The notes under the pieces are model-generated. The model ran no database searches. It was not told the DNA's origin and worked only from the letters and a program-made list of their open reading frames with translations. A stretch of 16,538 nucleotides of DNA from Fidelibacterota bacterium (GTDB lineage: Bacteria; Fidelibacterota; Fidelibacteria; Fidelibacterales; Fidelibacteraceae), in contig JAGLUM010000313.1 in NCBI GenBank assembly GCA_023134755.1, forward strand, positions 1 through 16,538. Direction: 5' to 3'. Positions 1 through 9,213 of the stretch are shown in pieces (position 1 is the first letter of the stretch; the number at the start of each line of letters is the position of its first letter). The position numbers and the translations under genes were made by a program.

Positions 1-146
1 GTGCGTTTGAAGAGGTCAAAGAACGTGTAGCCGCGATCACACCGGTACCCGGCGGGGTTGGACTGATGACTATCGCAATGTTGATGCAGAATACCGTAAA
101 AGCAGCTGAAAATCAGGTAAAAAACATGAAAAAACATGGTCAATAA
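1..146 (+). CDS. folD: FolD, 3' end (methylenetetrahydrofolate dehydrogenase/cyclohydrolase), partial
   Basis: Only the last 47 codons are present, read from base 3; the 5' part lies left of the window. FolD is the cytosolic bifunctional enzyme that oxidises 5,10-methylene-THF to 5,10-methenyl-THF and hydrolyses it to 10-formyl-THF in one-carbon metabolism. The identification rests on the C-terminal signature ITPVPGGVG followed by MT, then a helix with the typical 'A.L..NT..AA' pattern. The family's usual PGGVGPMT reads PGGVGLMT here, a Pro-to-Leu change that one base could explain. The tail after the NT helix is Lys/Asn-rich and ends at TAA 144-146. The stop lies inside the start region of tamB (11-base overlap), so the two are probably co-transcribed and translationally coupled. 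Confidence 0.9.
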   Translation, partial: AFEEVKERVAAITPVPGGVGLMTIAMLMQNTVKAAENQVKNMKKHGQ

Positions 147-3100
147 ACAAAAAAATCAACGACGATATTTTTTCCCATTCTTTTTAATTCTATTTATTGG
201 ACTTACCGGCGTCTTTTTTACGAAAACGGACGTCGGTTTTAACATTGTATATAAAATTTTACGTAACCAGATCAATAAACACTTTGATTATTCATTTTCT
301 ATTCATGAATTGAATAAAAATCTGAACGCAGATTTACAAGCTAACTATCTGGAATTTGCGAATGATGATTCTTCGATCGTTCTGTCGATTGATACCATAA
401 ACATCAATTATTCGGGTATTTTTGAATTGCTTGGCAAACGTCATCTTGATAGCCTGAGTTTAATTGAGCCAAAAATATTTATTCGAATAAATGAACGTGA
501 CCGGGACCTATCGGAGATACCTGATTTTACGTTTCCCGATGTACACATCAGTAATATCCGAATGAAAGATGTGCAATTATATATTCAGACTCCGGATACT
601 CTTGTACATCAGATGATTCAATACGTACAATTAGAGTATTTAGGGCGCAAGGATGGTGCTGTATTGCACATTGATGACATGCAGATGGTAAATGAAGCAT
701 TAGATCTCCAACTTTATGATTTATCCAGTGAAATTGTATTTAAAAATGATATTGCGAAAATGCGGAAATTGAATTTTAAATTGAATGACGCTCAGTTTGC
801 ATCATCCGGAAAAATCCGTTTTATTGAACCCTTTCGCTTTCAGTTTTCTTTCAATGTAAAAGACGTCGATATTGAAAAATATCTGCATACTCCTATTTTC
901 TATCCCGAGGATCAGATTAATATGCAGCTTGATGTAAGGGGGGATTTTAAGGAATTTTCCGCAACCGCTAATTTTTCAGGCACACTGAATCAGGAAAAAA
1001 TACATTATGCAAATATCAATATGGAATATAAAAATGATTATCTGCATCTGCTGAAGGCAGGCTTTAAAAATTCCAGCACCAATATCTCCCTGTACGGCTC
1101 ATACGGTTTAAAAGATAAATACATTACAACAACCTTTACTTCACTTGCGTTTACCCCTTCGGAATGGATCGAATCACTGCCGGAATTTGATTTTCAGGGA
1201 TTTTTTCGGGCAAGCGGATACCTTGATGACAGGCTGAGGGTAAGTTATGATTTTGACTGTAATGAGTTCTATGGTATTGAAAAAACTACCTTACGCGGTG
1301 ATATTTTCTTTTATGGTTTGAATGATATTGTCCTGGATTCAAGCAATTATATTTATTTACCGGACGGACTACTGAAAATGCACGGAAATATTACGAATCT
1401 AGATTCTATCAATTTGGATATTTATGGTGATATACACACCTTCAATGATCTTGAAATTCCAGATTTAGGTACTCTGAAAACCGATAATATGATGTTGACA
1501 TTAAAATTACTTGGGCGCTTAACCGATCCTGATATACAATTGAACTTTAACCTGGATACTTTGGTCTATGATATTTATAAAATCAATAACTTGAATGTAT
1601 CTCTTTACAGCAACAAAATCATATCTAACCCCCAAGGTGGAGTATTGATTTCATTTGAAAATGCAGTGGTAGATTCCTTTCTTATTGGTTCATTGGAAAC
1701 CTATGTACGGGTGGATGAAGATATGATTTATATGGATTATCTTGAAATTTCGCATGAAAATTATCTGATAAATTTATCCGGTTCAATTAAAGATTTCAAG
1801 GAATTCACAATTAATACCATGGAGGGAAAATATCAGGGCCAGGATGTCTATTTACTGGATACGCTATCCTTTTCTATAGATGATAATGGATTTTCCCTTT
1901 CACGATTTGATATCTTATACCGGGAAGCCCTTTTATACGGTTCTATGGATGTTAAAAATGATTCTATTTGGGGAAGCATAAATATTACCGGAGCCGAACT
2001 CAATTCCCTGCCCTTGATCTCAACTATGCTGGACGGCGTGGAAGGAGTAATAAAAATAAATATTGATATTGACGGATACCTTGACAATCCAGTGATCAAT
2101 GCCAATATGGAATTAAAACATGCCCATGCATTTGGGCTGGATGCTGAACGCATTCATTCACAAATGCAGTATAATGATAATATTCTTCAGATCAATAACT
2201 TCAGGATAGATATTGTTGATGACCGTTCAGTGAATTTTCGTGCTGAGTTACCGGTAAATATTAATTTTAACCGGAAATCTTTTTTTAAAATTCTTCCTGA
2301 AGATTCTGTGTGGGCGGAATTTACACTTTCACAGACTCGTTTGTCAAAAATACTCCCCTTTATTATTAAAAAATTGCCAATAACGGGCGATGGTGACATT
2401 TCCGGAGATATTTATGGAACATTGAATGACCCTATAATAGATGGAAAACTTTTTGTTTTAAATCCTGTCATTGGTAAAATTATTGCAGATACATTGATAT
2501 CAAAATTTCATTATTTCAAAGAGAACTTATATTTTAATGAAGCCTATATTATCGCAAATAACGGGTATTATCATGGGAATGCATCAATTCATATAGATCT
2601 GCGCTATAATGCTCCGGGTAGTCGTTTTTCGCCCGACAGCAGTATCTATGCCTATGTACAGGGCAACGATGATGAATTGTTGTACCTAACACCATATCTA
2701 GGCTTTGTGGAATCATTAACCGGGGATTTTTATACCGAATTGGAAATAGAAGGTTCATTTAATGAGACTGTAAAGAACGGAAGTGTTCGTATTAATAATG
2801 GTCACCTGATCTTGGGTGTTCTTGGAAATGAAATTGAGAATCTTAATGGCGAAGCAGTTATAACAGATAATATACTTAATGTTGATCTTCAGGGAAAACT
2901 GCCATCCGTATCCTACACTCTGGCCGGTATTTTAGGATTAACCAATCCGAGTATTTCTGAGGAATATAATTTTACGGTAGGGGGTGACATGAATATGACA
3001 CAGATGTTTAAACCCGTGTTTAATCTTTCCCTTACCGGAGATCAAATTTCCATTGTAACTCTGGATGAAAGTATCAATATGACTACGGGTGAAGTTGATC

Positions 3101-3939
3101 TAACTATCACGGGTCAGGATACATTATTAATTTCCGGTGATGTGAATATTCAGGAAGGGTTGATCGAGGCGTCATTTAATAATCGGCCATCGGAGGTAAG
3201 GGATAACACCCGTGATGGCAGACTATCCACGGAATATGCTATTAATACGGTTATTGATAAAATATATTTCCGCAACCAGTTTATCGATGCAACTTTGGAG
3301 GGAGAGTGTATCTTGTTGAAATATGCTTCGGAGGATAAAGTACGGATTGGGGGACAACTGGATGTAACACAAGGTTTTTTCAACTATTGGGCATCGGTTT
3401 TTGAACTTGAAGAGGGAAGTATCCTGTTTGACCAGTTTGAAGGCAATCATGAGCTGAATTTTAGAGCATCTAAAGATATCAGTGGCGGAAACCGTATTAT
3501 TGCTTCTATTAACGGAGAAATAGATAATTTGGAAATCGATTTTGTTGACGAAGATAACCAAATGAGTAAAGCAGAAATTATCCAGGAATTAACCATTGGG
3601 GAATTTTCCGACCTGAATACCGGCTCTGCTATGCAGGCCACAACAGCCTTGTTGGCATTAGTAGAACGCCCGATAGAACAGCAGGCTCAGAAATTGGGTG
3701 GAATTGGGGGTCTTGACCGGATTGACATCAAGGGCGGTGAAGGTACCTATATTGACAGTACAACCGCAGTGGTTGTGGGTGGACGTATTGGACGCAATTT
3801 TTATTTAACCTACGAGGGATCACGATCTGATCCCCTGAATATCGAAATTGAATACCGTATTAATAATCGATTATCTATTGTTGGGAGTGCCGATGAAGAA
3901 AGTGTATCCGGTGCTTTTCGCCTGAGGATTCAATACTAA
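136..3939 (+). CDS. tamB: TamB-family translocation/assembly protein (DUF490)
   Basis: The 1267-residue protein has one N-terminal membrane anchor (about residues 11-31, after the basic start [10 protein letters not shown]). A very long, repetitive beta-rich stretch follows, with recurrent 'G.l.d..i...' strands, as expected for the AsmA/TamB beta-taco fold. The C-terminal roughly 370 residues match the TamB/DUF490 domain and end in the aromatic motif LRIQY. Length is close to E. coli TamB (1259). Known family role: inner-membrane-anchored, periplasm-spanning protein that works with an Omp85 partner in outer-membrane assembly and is also implicated in lipid transport between membranes. The ATG at 136 overlaps the end of folD and has no good Shine-Dalgarno at normal spacing. 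Its stop TAA shares a base with the ATG of the Omp85 gene. Family call is firm; the exact cargo cannot be seen. Confidence 0.92.
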   Translation: MVNKQKNQRRYFFPFFLILFIGLTGVFFTKTDVGFNIVYKILRNQINKHFDYSFSIHELNKNLNADLQANYLEFANDDSSIVLSIDTININYSGIFELLGKRHLDSLSLIEPKIFIRINERDRDLSEIPDFTFPDVHISNIRMKDVQLYIQTPDTLVHQMIQYVQLEYLGRKDGAVLHIDDMQMVNEALDLQLYDLSSEIVFKNDIAKMRKLNFKLNDAQFASSGKIRFIEPFRFQFSFNVKDVDIEKYLHTPIFYPEDQINMQLDVRGDFKEFSATANFSGTLNQEKIHYANINMEYKNDYLHLLKAGFKNSSTNISLYGSYGLKDKYITTTFTSLAFTPSEWIESLPEFDFQGFFRASGYLDDRLRVSYDFDCNEFYGIEKTTLRGDIFFYGLNDIVLDSSNYIYLPDGLLKMHGNITNLDSINLDIYGDIHTFNDLEIPDLGTLKTDNMMLTLKLLGRLTDPDIQLNFNLDTLVYDIYKINNLNVSLYSNKIISNPQGGVLISFENAVVDSFLIGSLETYVRVDEDMIYMDYLEISHENYLINLSGSIKDFKEFTINTMEGKYQGQDVYLLDTLSFSIDDNGFSLSRFDILYREALLYGSMDVKNDSIWGSINITGAELNSLPLISTMLDGVEGVIKINIDIDGYLDNPVINANMELKHAHAFGLDAERIHSQMQYNDNILQINNFRIDIVDDRSVNFRAELPVNINFNRKSFFKILPEDSVWAEFTLSQTRLSKILPFIIKKLPITGDGDISGDIYGTLNDPIIDGKLFVLNPVIGKIIADTLISKFHYFKENLYFNEAYIIANNGYYHGNASIHIDLRYNAPGSRFSPDSSIYAYVQGNDDELLYLTPYLGFVESLTGDFYTELEIEGSFNETVKNGSVRINNGHLILGVLGNEIENLNGEAVITDNILNVDLQGKLPSVSYTLAGILGLTNPSISEEYNFTVGGDMNMTQMFKPVFNLSLTGDQISIVTLDESINMTTGEVDLTITGQDTLLISGDVNIQEGLIEASFNNRPSEVRDNTRDGRLSTEYAINTVIDKIYFRNQFIDATLEGECILLKYASEDKVRIGGQLDVTQGFFNYWASVFELEEGSILFDQFEGNHELNFRASKDISGGNRIIASINGEIDNLEIDFVDEDNQMSKAEIIQELTIGEFSDLNTGSAMQATTALLALVERPIEQQAQKLGGIGGLDRIDIKGGEGTYIDSTTAVVVGGRIGRNFYLTYEGSRSDPLNIEIEYRINNRLSIVGSADEESVSGAFRLRIQY

Positions 3940-5807
3940 TGAAACGCTTTCTGCTAATATTTCTGTTAATTTTGTCAGCAGGACTTCTTTTTGCTCAAGA
4001 TGAGGATGTTCTGTTAGATTATAAATTGCGCAAGGTAATATTCAAGGGTAACCAGAGTTTCAAGAATAATCAGTTAAAACAGATTATTGATATCAAACCG
4101 GTAATAACAAAACGCGGTATGCAGCGAATATCTTACCGTTTTATCAAATCACAGACAAAAACAATTAAAAATTATTATATCAGTGAAGGGTTTTTAAATT
4201 GTACAGTACAGGATTCTTTGATTATTTATGAAAAAGAAGCCCTGCATCTATATTTTAATATTAATGAGAATGAACGCTTTACCCTCAAACAAATATCTAT
4301 TGAAGGAAACACACTACTCAGTGACGGAGAGATTCTTGAAATACTGGACCTGCGTATTGGTGACCCCTTTCGACAATATATTTATTACAATAATTTCAAG
4401 AAAATACTTTCACGATATAGTGAGTTAGGGCATCCTTTTGCAACTATCCGGGAAGAATTTGACTGGAGTTCAAACCTGGAAATTACTTTGTATATTAATG
4501 AAGATATGTCCTACCAGGTAAAGAATATCAGTATTAAAGGAAATAAAACCGTCTATGAAGAATCAATACGAAAGCATTTGAAAATTGAAGAAAACACACC
4601 ATATCAATTGGAGAAAATTAATAGAACACAGGACCGTATCTATGAGATGGGAGCATTCAACTCGGTAAATATTGTTCCTGTGAAACCGGATTCAACAGCC
4701 CAGACCCTTAATCTCGACGTGAATGTTGTAGAAAGTAAAACCCGGCGTTTTGATGTGCAGTTTGGTGCCCGCCAAGGGTACACAGAAGAAATTAGCTATT
4801 CTTCACTGTTCATTCAACCGGAATGGGTTCATAAAAATATTTTGCACCGGGCTCACAGGTTAAGCATGGGTGTAACATATGAAGCTTTATTTCACAATAT
4901 TCGCATTGATCATGCAGTTAACGCAGAGATTGCATATACTGTCCCATGGCTGGTTGTATTCCGACTGCCAACCACATTAAAAATATACTACGATCGTAAT
5001 GTATATTCTCCTTTTAGCGACAGAAATGTCGCTAAAAATGATACAATAACCGATTACGGAATTAATTTGTCCAGTATATGGCGTTATAATCGCAAAATAT
5101 ATACTCGTGGCTCATTTGCATTAAAAAATGTAAAAAGTGAATCATCTGGTAAAGGTTTTGAGCCCTTAACTGAGTTTACTCTGCAGTCACGGTTTGACAA
5201 CAGAGATAATTTTATCTACCCCACAAAAGGTTGGAACATTCTTTTATATGGTGGGTATGTGGTAGGTATTCAAGAAGCGACGGAGACACAGTATTTTCGG
5301 CTTGAAACATCTATAAATCGATATACGACTATTTTTCGTAATTTGGTTTTAGCAATGCGCATTGATATTGGACAGTTCTTTGACAGAAAAACGATTGATC
5401 CGCTATATCTCTACCGAATGGGAAGTGAAACAACCGTCCGGGGTTGGTTCCAATCTATTGGTGACCTTTATCAAATTGTTGATCCTGATCAGCCATCAAT
5501 CTTAGATACACTCTATGCCGGTAAAGCAAAATTAATGGCAAATGTTGAGCTTCGATTTGATTTGATATGGAATTTTGGCGTTAATGCCTTTATTGATGCA
5601 GGTCGGCTTGATAATGATTTTAGTGAAGTTTTGAATTGGGACGGGTATTATGTGAATACCGGCTTTGGGATATACTATAAAACCCCAATTGGCCCCATTC
5701 GTATTGAATTGCCGATAATTATTAACGACCCGAATATTGGACTGAATCGTGATCCCGAAAGAACTTTTTTTACTCGAATCAAATTTGGTCTTTTATTTGC
5801 CTTTTAG
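3939..5807 (+). CDS. Omp85/BamA-TamA family outer membrane protein (TamA-like)
   Basis: The 622-residue protein has a Sec signal peptide (residues 1-19, cleavage likely at FA|QD). Three POTRA-type repeats follow (about 29-110, 111-190, 191-265), each opening with a beta strand ending in 'kGN' (VIFKGNQS, SIEGNTLL, SIKGNKTV). A C-terminal 16-stranded-barrel region covers about 270-622. The Omp85 hallmark (V/I)RG(F/Y/W) is VRGW at 500-503, and the last residue is Phe, as usual for outer-membrane barrels. Three POTRAs and the position next to tamB favour a TamA-like role over the housekeeping five-POTRA BamA, but phyla of this kind can use one Omp85 for both, so no symbol is given. Start ATG 3939 overlaps the tamB stop (TAATG) and has a GAGGA at 3924-3928, inside the tamB coding region. 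Confidence 0.9.
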   Translation: MKRFLLIFLLILSAGLLFAQDEDVLLDYKLRKVIFKGNQSFKNNQLKQIIDIKPVITKRGMQRISYRFIKSQTKTIKNYYISEGFLNCTVQDSLIIYEKEALHLYFNINENERFTLKQISIEGNTLLSDGEILEILDLRIGDPFRQYIYYNNFKKILSRYSELGHPFATIREEFDWSSNLEITLYINEDMSYQVKNISIKGNKTVYEESIRKHLKIEENTPYQLEKINRTQDRIYEMGAFNSVNIVPVKPDSTAQTLNLDVNVVESKTRRFDVQFGARQGYTEEISYSSLFIQPEWVHKNILHRAHRLSMGVTYEALFHNIRIDHAVNAEIAYTVPWLVVFRLPTTLKIYYDRNVYSPFSDRNVAKNDTITDYGINLSSIWRYNRKIYTRGSFALKNVKSESSGKGFEPLTEFTLQSRFDNRDNFIYPTKGWNILLYGGYVVGIQEATETQYFRLETSINRYTTIFRNLVLAMRIDIGQFFDRKTIDPLYLYRMGSETTVRGWFQSIGDLYQIVDPDQPSILDTLYAGKAKLMANVELRFDLIWNFGVNAFIDAGRLDNDFSEVLNWDGYYVNTGFGIYYKTPIGPIRIELPIIINDPNIGLNRDPERTFFTRIKFGLLFAF

Positions 5808-5862
5808 ATATGAAATAATTTAAATTACCTGAACGAAAATGTTAATTAAGGAGTAAAGAAAA

Positions 5863-6363
5863 ATGAAAAAACTGATCGTAATATTATTTGCAGTGGGCAT
5901 CCTGATATCCTCATGTTCAGATAATCGAACTGCAGAAAAAATGTTTCAAGACGGGACAAGTTTATACAAACAAGAAAAATATTCCCGGGCAATAAAAACC
6001 TTTGAAAAACTGTCTAAGATGTATCCGGAAGATCCCTTAGCGGTAAAAGCATTTTACCGTCTGGCCGAAATTTATGCCAGTGATTTACAGGATTTTGAAT
6101 TCTGCATAAAAAATTATTCTTATATTGCGGATGAATATCCCTCGCACACTGATGCCCCCAAAGCACGTTTTATGGCAGGATATACTTTAGCAAATATTAT
6201 CAAGGATTATGATCGGGCAAAAATAGAATACAATAAATTTATTCGTGATTATCCCAACCATCCACTAATTGCATCAGTCGAATTTGAATTACGGAACCTG
6301 GGTAAAGAATTGGACCAAATTGAAGAATTAAAAGGTATAATGAAAAACGCTATAAGTGAGTAA
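5863..6363 (+). CDS. TPR-repeat lipoprotein, BamD-like
   Basis: The 166-residue protein starts with a lipoprotein signal peptide; the lipobox is ISSC with the lipidated Cys at 18 followed by Ser, compatible with outer-membrane retention. The mature part is three TPR-like helical hairpins (about 22-55, 58-95, 96-133). Each ends in a 'YP' turn (KMYPED, DEYPSH, RDYPNH), the pattern seen in BamD and YbgF/CpoB-type proteins. BamD normally has five TPRs and about 240 residues, so this is a short relative. The position between an Omp85 gene and a MoxR operon lets it be read either as an envelope-assembly accessory or as the TPR member of the following set. The Shine-Dalgarno is the best in the window: AAGGAG at 5848-5853, 9 bases before ATG. 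The MoxR gene begins 12 bases after its stop. Structure is clear; function is inferred. Confidence 0.8.
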   Translation: MKKLIVILFAVGILISSCSDNRTAEKMFQDGTSLYKQEKYSRAIKTFEKLSKMYPEDPLAVKAFYRLAEIYASDLQDFEFCIKNYSYIADEYPSHTDAPKARFMAGYTLANIIKDYDRAKIEYNKFIRDYPNHPLIASVEFELRNLGKELDQIEELKGIMKNAISE

Positions 6364-6375
6364 AAAGGATAATAC

Positions 6376-7368
6376 ATGGATTTTAATCTTGCAATATTAA
6401 ATGAACAAATTCAAAAAGAAAGTGTATTTGTAGATGCGATCCAATCCGAGTTGAAAAAGGTTTTGGTCGGACAGGAAAAAATGGTCCAGCGCCTGTTGAT
6501 TGGTCTGCTGGCTGAGGGACATATTTTACTAGAGGGCGTTCCGGGACTGGCAAAGACCCTTGCAGTAAAATCATTAGCTCAGGCTATTAATACAAAATTT
6601 CACCGCATTCAGTTTACCCCGGATTTACTGCCGTCGGATTTAATTGGAACCTTGATCTATAATCAGAAAGAATCATCCTTCGAGGTAAAAAAAGGACCGA
6701 TTTTTGCGAACATTATTTTAGCTGATGAGATTAACCGTTCACCCGCAAAAGTTCAGGCCGCGCTTTTGGAAGCCATGGAAGAAAAACAGGTCAGCATCGG
6801 TGACACAACCTACCTCCTGGAAGAACCCTTTCTTGTTTTGGCAACACAAAATCCCATTGAACAGGAAGGAACATATCCATTACCTGAAGCTCAGGTTGAC
6901 CGTTTCATGTTAAAGGTAAAAGTTGATTATCCAAGTCAGGAAGATGAGATGAAAATGCTGACTCTATTAACTGCAAACGTGCTTCCTGACGCTGTATCTT
7001 CAGTAGTGAAACCCAAACAAATATTAAATGCACGCAAAATTGTTCGTAGCATTTATGTGGATGAAAAAATTCATAAATATGTAACTGATATTGTATTTGC
7101 AACACGGTATCCTGATAAATTCAAGCTTGAATCCCTCCGCGGTTTAATTGATGTTGGGGCATCACCCCGTGCATCACTTAATTTGGTAAAGGCAGCAAAA
7201 GCCCACGCTTTTTTACAGCACCGGGGTTATGTAACACCTGAAGATATTCGTGAGTTGGGTATGGATGTATTACGTCACCGCATACTTCTTTCTTTTGAAG
7301 CAGAAGCCGAAGATGTTACAGCAGAAGATATAATCAAAACAGTATTTGATACTATTCCGGTTCCGTAA
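6376..7368 (+). CDS. MoxR-family AAA+ ATPase
   Basis: The 330-residue cytosolic AAA+ ATPase carries a Walker A GVPGLAKT (54-61), a Walker B ending LADE (115-118) followed by INRSPAKVQAALLEAMEE, sensor 1 ATQNP (156-160) and a sensor 2 region GASPRAS (261-267). Length and motif wording are those of bacterial MoxR proteins. The family is thought to act as chaperone-like ATPases for assembly or metal insertion of client complexes, commonly with VWA/MIDAS-domain partners encoded next door; the client here is unknown. It follows the TPR lipoprotein with AAGGA at 6365-6369. It is followed after only 2 bases by the DUF58 gene, so it sits in the middle of an operon. Confidence 0.93.
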   Translation: MDFNLAILNEQIQKESVFVDAIQSELKKVLVGQEKMVQRLLIGLLAEGHILLEGVPGLAKTLAVKSLAQAINTKFHRIQFTPDLLPSDLIGTLIYNQKESSFEVKKGPIFANIILADEINRSPAKVQAALLEAMEEKQVSIGDTTYLLEEPFLVLATQNPIEQEGTYPLPEAQVDRFMLKVKVDYPSQEDEMKMLTLLTANVLPDAVSSVVKPKQILNARKIVRSIYVDEKIHKYVTDIVFATRYPDKFKLESLRGLIDVGASPRASLNLVKAAKAHAFLQHRGYVTPEDIRELGMDVLRHRILLSFEAEAEDVTAEDIIKTVFDTIPVP

Positions 7369-7370
7369 CG

Positions 7371-8252
7371 ATGCTTTCCAAAGATATATTACATAAAGTA
7401 AAACAGGTTGAAATTCAGACACGCCGGATCGTGAACGACGTATTTTCCGGGGAATACCGTTCAATATTTAAAGGAAAGGGAATGTCATTTTCTGAAGTTC
7501 GGGAATATCAGCCCGGAGACGATGTTCGGATGATCGACTGGAATGTAACAGCCCGCAATAATAAACCTTTTATTAAAATAATGGAAGAAGAACGGGAATT
7601 AACCGTTTATTTTTTGGTTGATGTATCAGCATCAGGTCATGTTGGAAGTACGGAGCGCTTTAAAAGTGAACTCGCTGCTGAACTTTGTGCGGTATTGGCT
7701 TTTAGTGCTATTAAGAACGGAGATAAAGTTGGTCTGATAAATTTTACCAGTGATGTTGAAAAATATTTAGCTCCCCGAAAGGGCAAGAAGTATGCCATGC
7801 AGGTTATACGAGATGTATTGTTCGGTGAATATGAAGGAAAAGGCACCCGCATTGAAAAAGCTCTGGAGTTTTTATCCCGCGTGGCACACAAACGCAGCAT
7901 CGTTTTTCTTTTAAGTGACTTCTATGATACAGATTTTGACCATGCGTTGAAAGCTGTTTCCAATAAACATGATTTAATTATGGTGCATATTGTTGACCCG
8001 CTTGACAAAGCATTGCCGAATGTTGGATTGTTCTCCTGTTACGATGCAGAATCCGGTGAGAAAATGATTATTGATACATCTCTTAAAAATGTTCGGGACA
8101 CCTATGCGCAACGTTATAATGAACGTACCCGGAAACTGGAAATTATGTGCCGTAAAAATAAAACAGATTTAATTCATATTGATACTGATACTTCCTACAT
8201 TAAACCTTTAAACCGATTTTTTAAAACAAGGGGGAAACGTCAATACCGATGA
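7371..8252 (+). CDS. DUF58 domain protein (MoxR partner)
   Basis: The 293-residue protein has the DUF58 signature EYQPGDDVRMIDWN (45-58) followed by TAR. A VWA-like fold follows with a MIDAS-type DVSAS (D84, S86, S88), a later GTR segment and the acidic LLSDFYD strand, which would supply the other metal ligands. No signal peptide or membrane segment is visible, so it is probably cytosolic or peripheral. DUF58 proteins are the usual partners of MoxR ATPases; the biochemical role is not established. ATG is 2 bases after the moxR stop with no Shine-Dalgarno, suggesting coupling. Its own stop overlaps the next start as ATGA (8249-8252). Confidence 0.92.
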   Translation: MLSKDILHKVKQVEIQTRRIVNDVFSGEYRSIFKGKGMSFSEVREYQPGDDVRMIDWNVTARNNKPFIKIMEEERELTVYFLVDVSASGHVGSTERFKSELAAELCAVLAFSAIKNGDKVGLINFTSDVEKYLAPRKGKKYAMQVIRDVLFGEYEGKGTRIEKALEFLSRVAHKRSIVFLLSDFYDTDFDHALKAVSNKHDLIMVHIVDPLDKALPNVGLFSCYDAESGEKMIIDTSLKNVRDTYAQRYNERTRKLEIMCRKNKTDLIHIDTDTSYIKPLNRFFKTRGKRQYR

Positions 8253-9157
8253 AACGCTTTATATTATTGCTTACTATCGCGGGAATGCTTATTGCTCAGG
8301 ATGTCCATCTCAAGATGAATATTGATGAACAGAATGTATTTATTGGCGATAGAATTCATATTACCTATATCATGAGCGGACCGGAAAAGTATTTTTTTAT
8401 GATGCCTGATGTACAAGAATGGATTACGGATATTGAAATATTAGACAGCCGGACAAAGTCTCAAATTAAAAAACGCCAGAATATTGTCAGCTTATACCTG
8501 GAAGGTGTAACATTTGATACCGGATTTGTCCATATTCCTTCCATGCCTGTTGTATTTGCAGATTCTACGGGATTTGGCACACGGGATACACTCTATACAC
8601 CTGAAAAATATATTTATATCCAATCAATATTAGACAGCAATACTTCCGCGATTGCCATGAATCCTCCGATTCCTCTATATCTTATGACCTGGTGGGAATA
8701 TTTGATCACAGCAGTATTTCTTGTATTAAGCATCATGTTATTATGGCTTGGTATTCACCATCGTAAATCACAAAAGCCGAATATAGAGCAGGTATGGAAA
8801 TCTCCCCGCGATAAAGCTCGTCATGCAATTAAGACCCTTGAATCACAGAAATACCCCGAAAAGAAACAATGGAAATCATTCTATCTGGAATTAACCCACA
8901 TATTACGTGAATATTATGAAGATATTCATTTTATTCATCTTCATGACCTCAGCACGTCAGAATTATTACCGGTTTTAAAACCCTATGTGAACCTTGAATG
9001 CTACCGGAAATTATGTTTGTTTTTTCAGTTTGCCGATCTTATTAAATTTGCTAAAGGTATTGCCGATGCAAAACAGTGTAAAAAGGATATTACTTTGGTT
9101 AAAACTATTGTTGTGGAAGGAAATCGGCAGTATAATGAAGTGGAATTAATGACTTAA
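8249..9157 (+). CDS. BatD/DUF4381-like membrane protein
   Basis: The 302-residue protein has a Sec signal peptide (1-16, cleavage likely at IA|QD). An extracytoplasmic beta-rich domain of about 125 residues follows, opening with 'vDE.nVFIGDRI..tY', which resembles the repeated N-terminal domain of BatD. A single membrane helix (about 150-170, after MTWWEY) leads to a basic, helical cytoplasmic tail (172-302) with the pattern 'SPRDKARHAIKTLE...YLELTHILREYYE' seen in DUF4381 and BatD tails. The start overlaps the DUF58 stop (ATGA), so it belongs to the MoxR-DUF58 operon. In Bacteroidota operons, VWA membrane proteins (BatA, BatB) typically come next, but none follows here. The placement and architecture are convincing; the family label is from pattern recognition and could be refined by a profile search. 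Confidence 0.75.
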   Translation: MKRFILLLTIAGMLIAQDVHLKMNIDEQNVFIGDRIHITYIMSGPEKYFFMMPDVQEWITDIEILDSRTKSQIKKRQNIVSLYLEGVTFDTGFVHIPSMPVVFADSTGFGTRDTLYTPEKYIYIQSILDSNTSAIAMNPPIPLYLMTWWEYLITAVFLVLSIMLLWLGIHHRKSQKPNIEQVWKSPRDKARHAIKTLESQKYPEKKQWKSFYLELTHILREYYEDIHFIHLHDLSTSELLPVLKPYVNLECYRKLCLFFQFADLIKFAKGIADAKQCKKDITLVKTIVVEGNRQYNEVELMT

Positions 9158-9158
9158 A

Positions 9159-9176
9159 GTCCTGGCGATCCGGGGC
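9159..9176 (+). terminator. Weak hairpin between the MoxR set and the ABC operon
   Basis: GTCCTGG (9159-9165) can pair with CCGGGGC (9170-9176) across a 4-base loop, with two G-U pairs. The hairpin starts 2 bases after the BatD-like stop codon. It is followed by an A/T-rich stretch but not by a clean T run, so it is at best an attenuator or weak terminator marking the end of the MoxR unit. Confidence 0.3.
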
Positions 9177-9213
9177 CTATATATTATTCCGTAGGGGTAT
9201 TAAAAGGAAAACT

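Noticed and set aside
3223..3561. 112-codon open frame on the minus strand inside tamB
   Set aside because: It lies opposite well-supported TamB coding sequence, has no recognisable motif or ribosome site, and its composition is that of a reverse-complement shadow.
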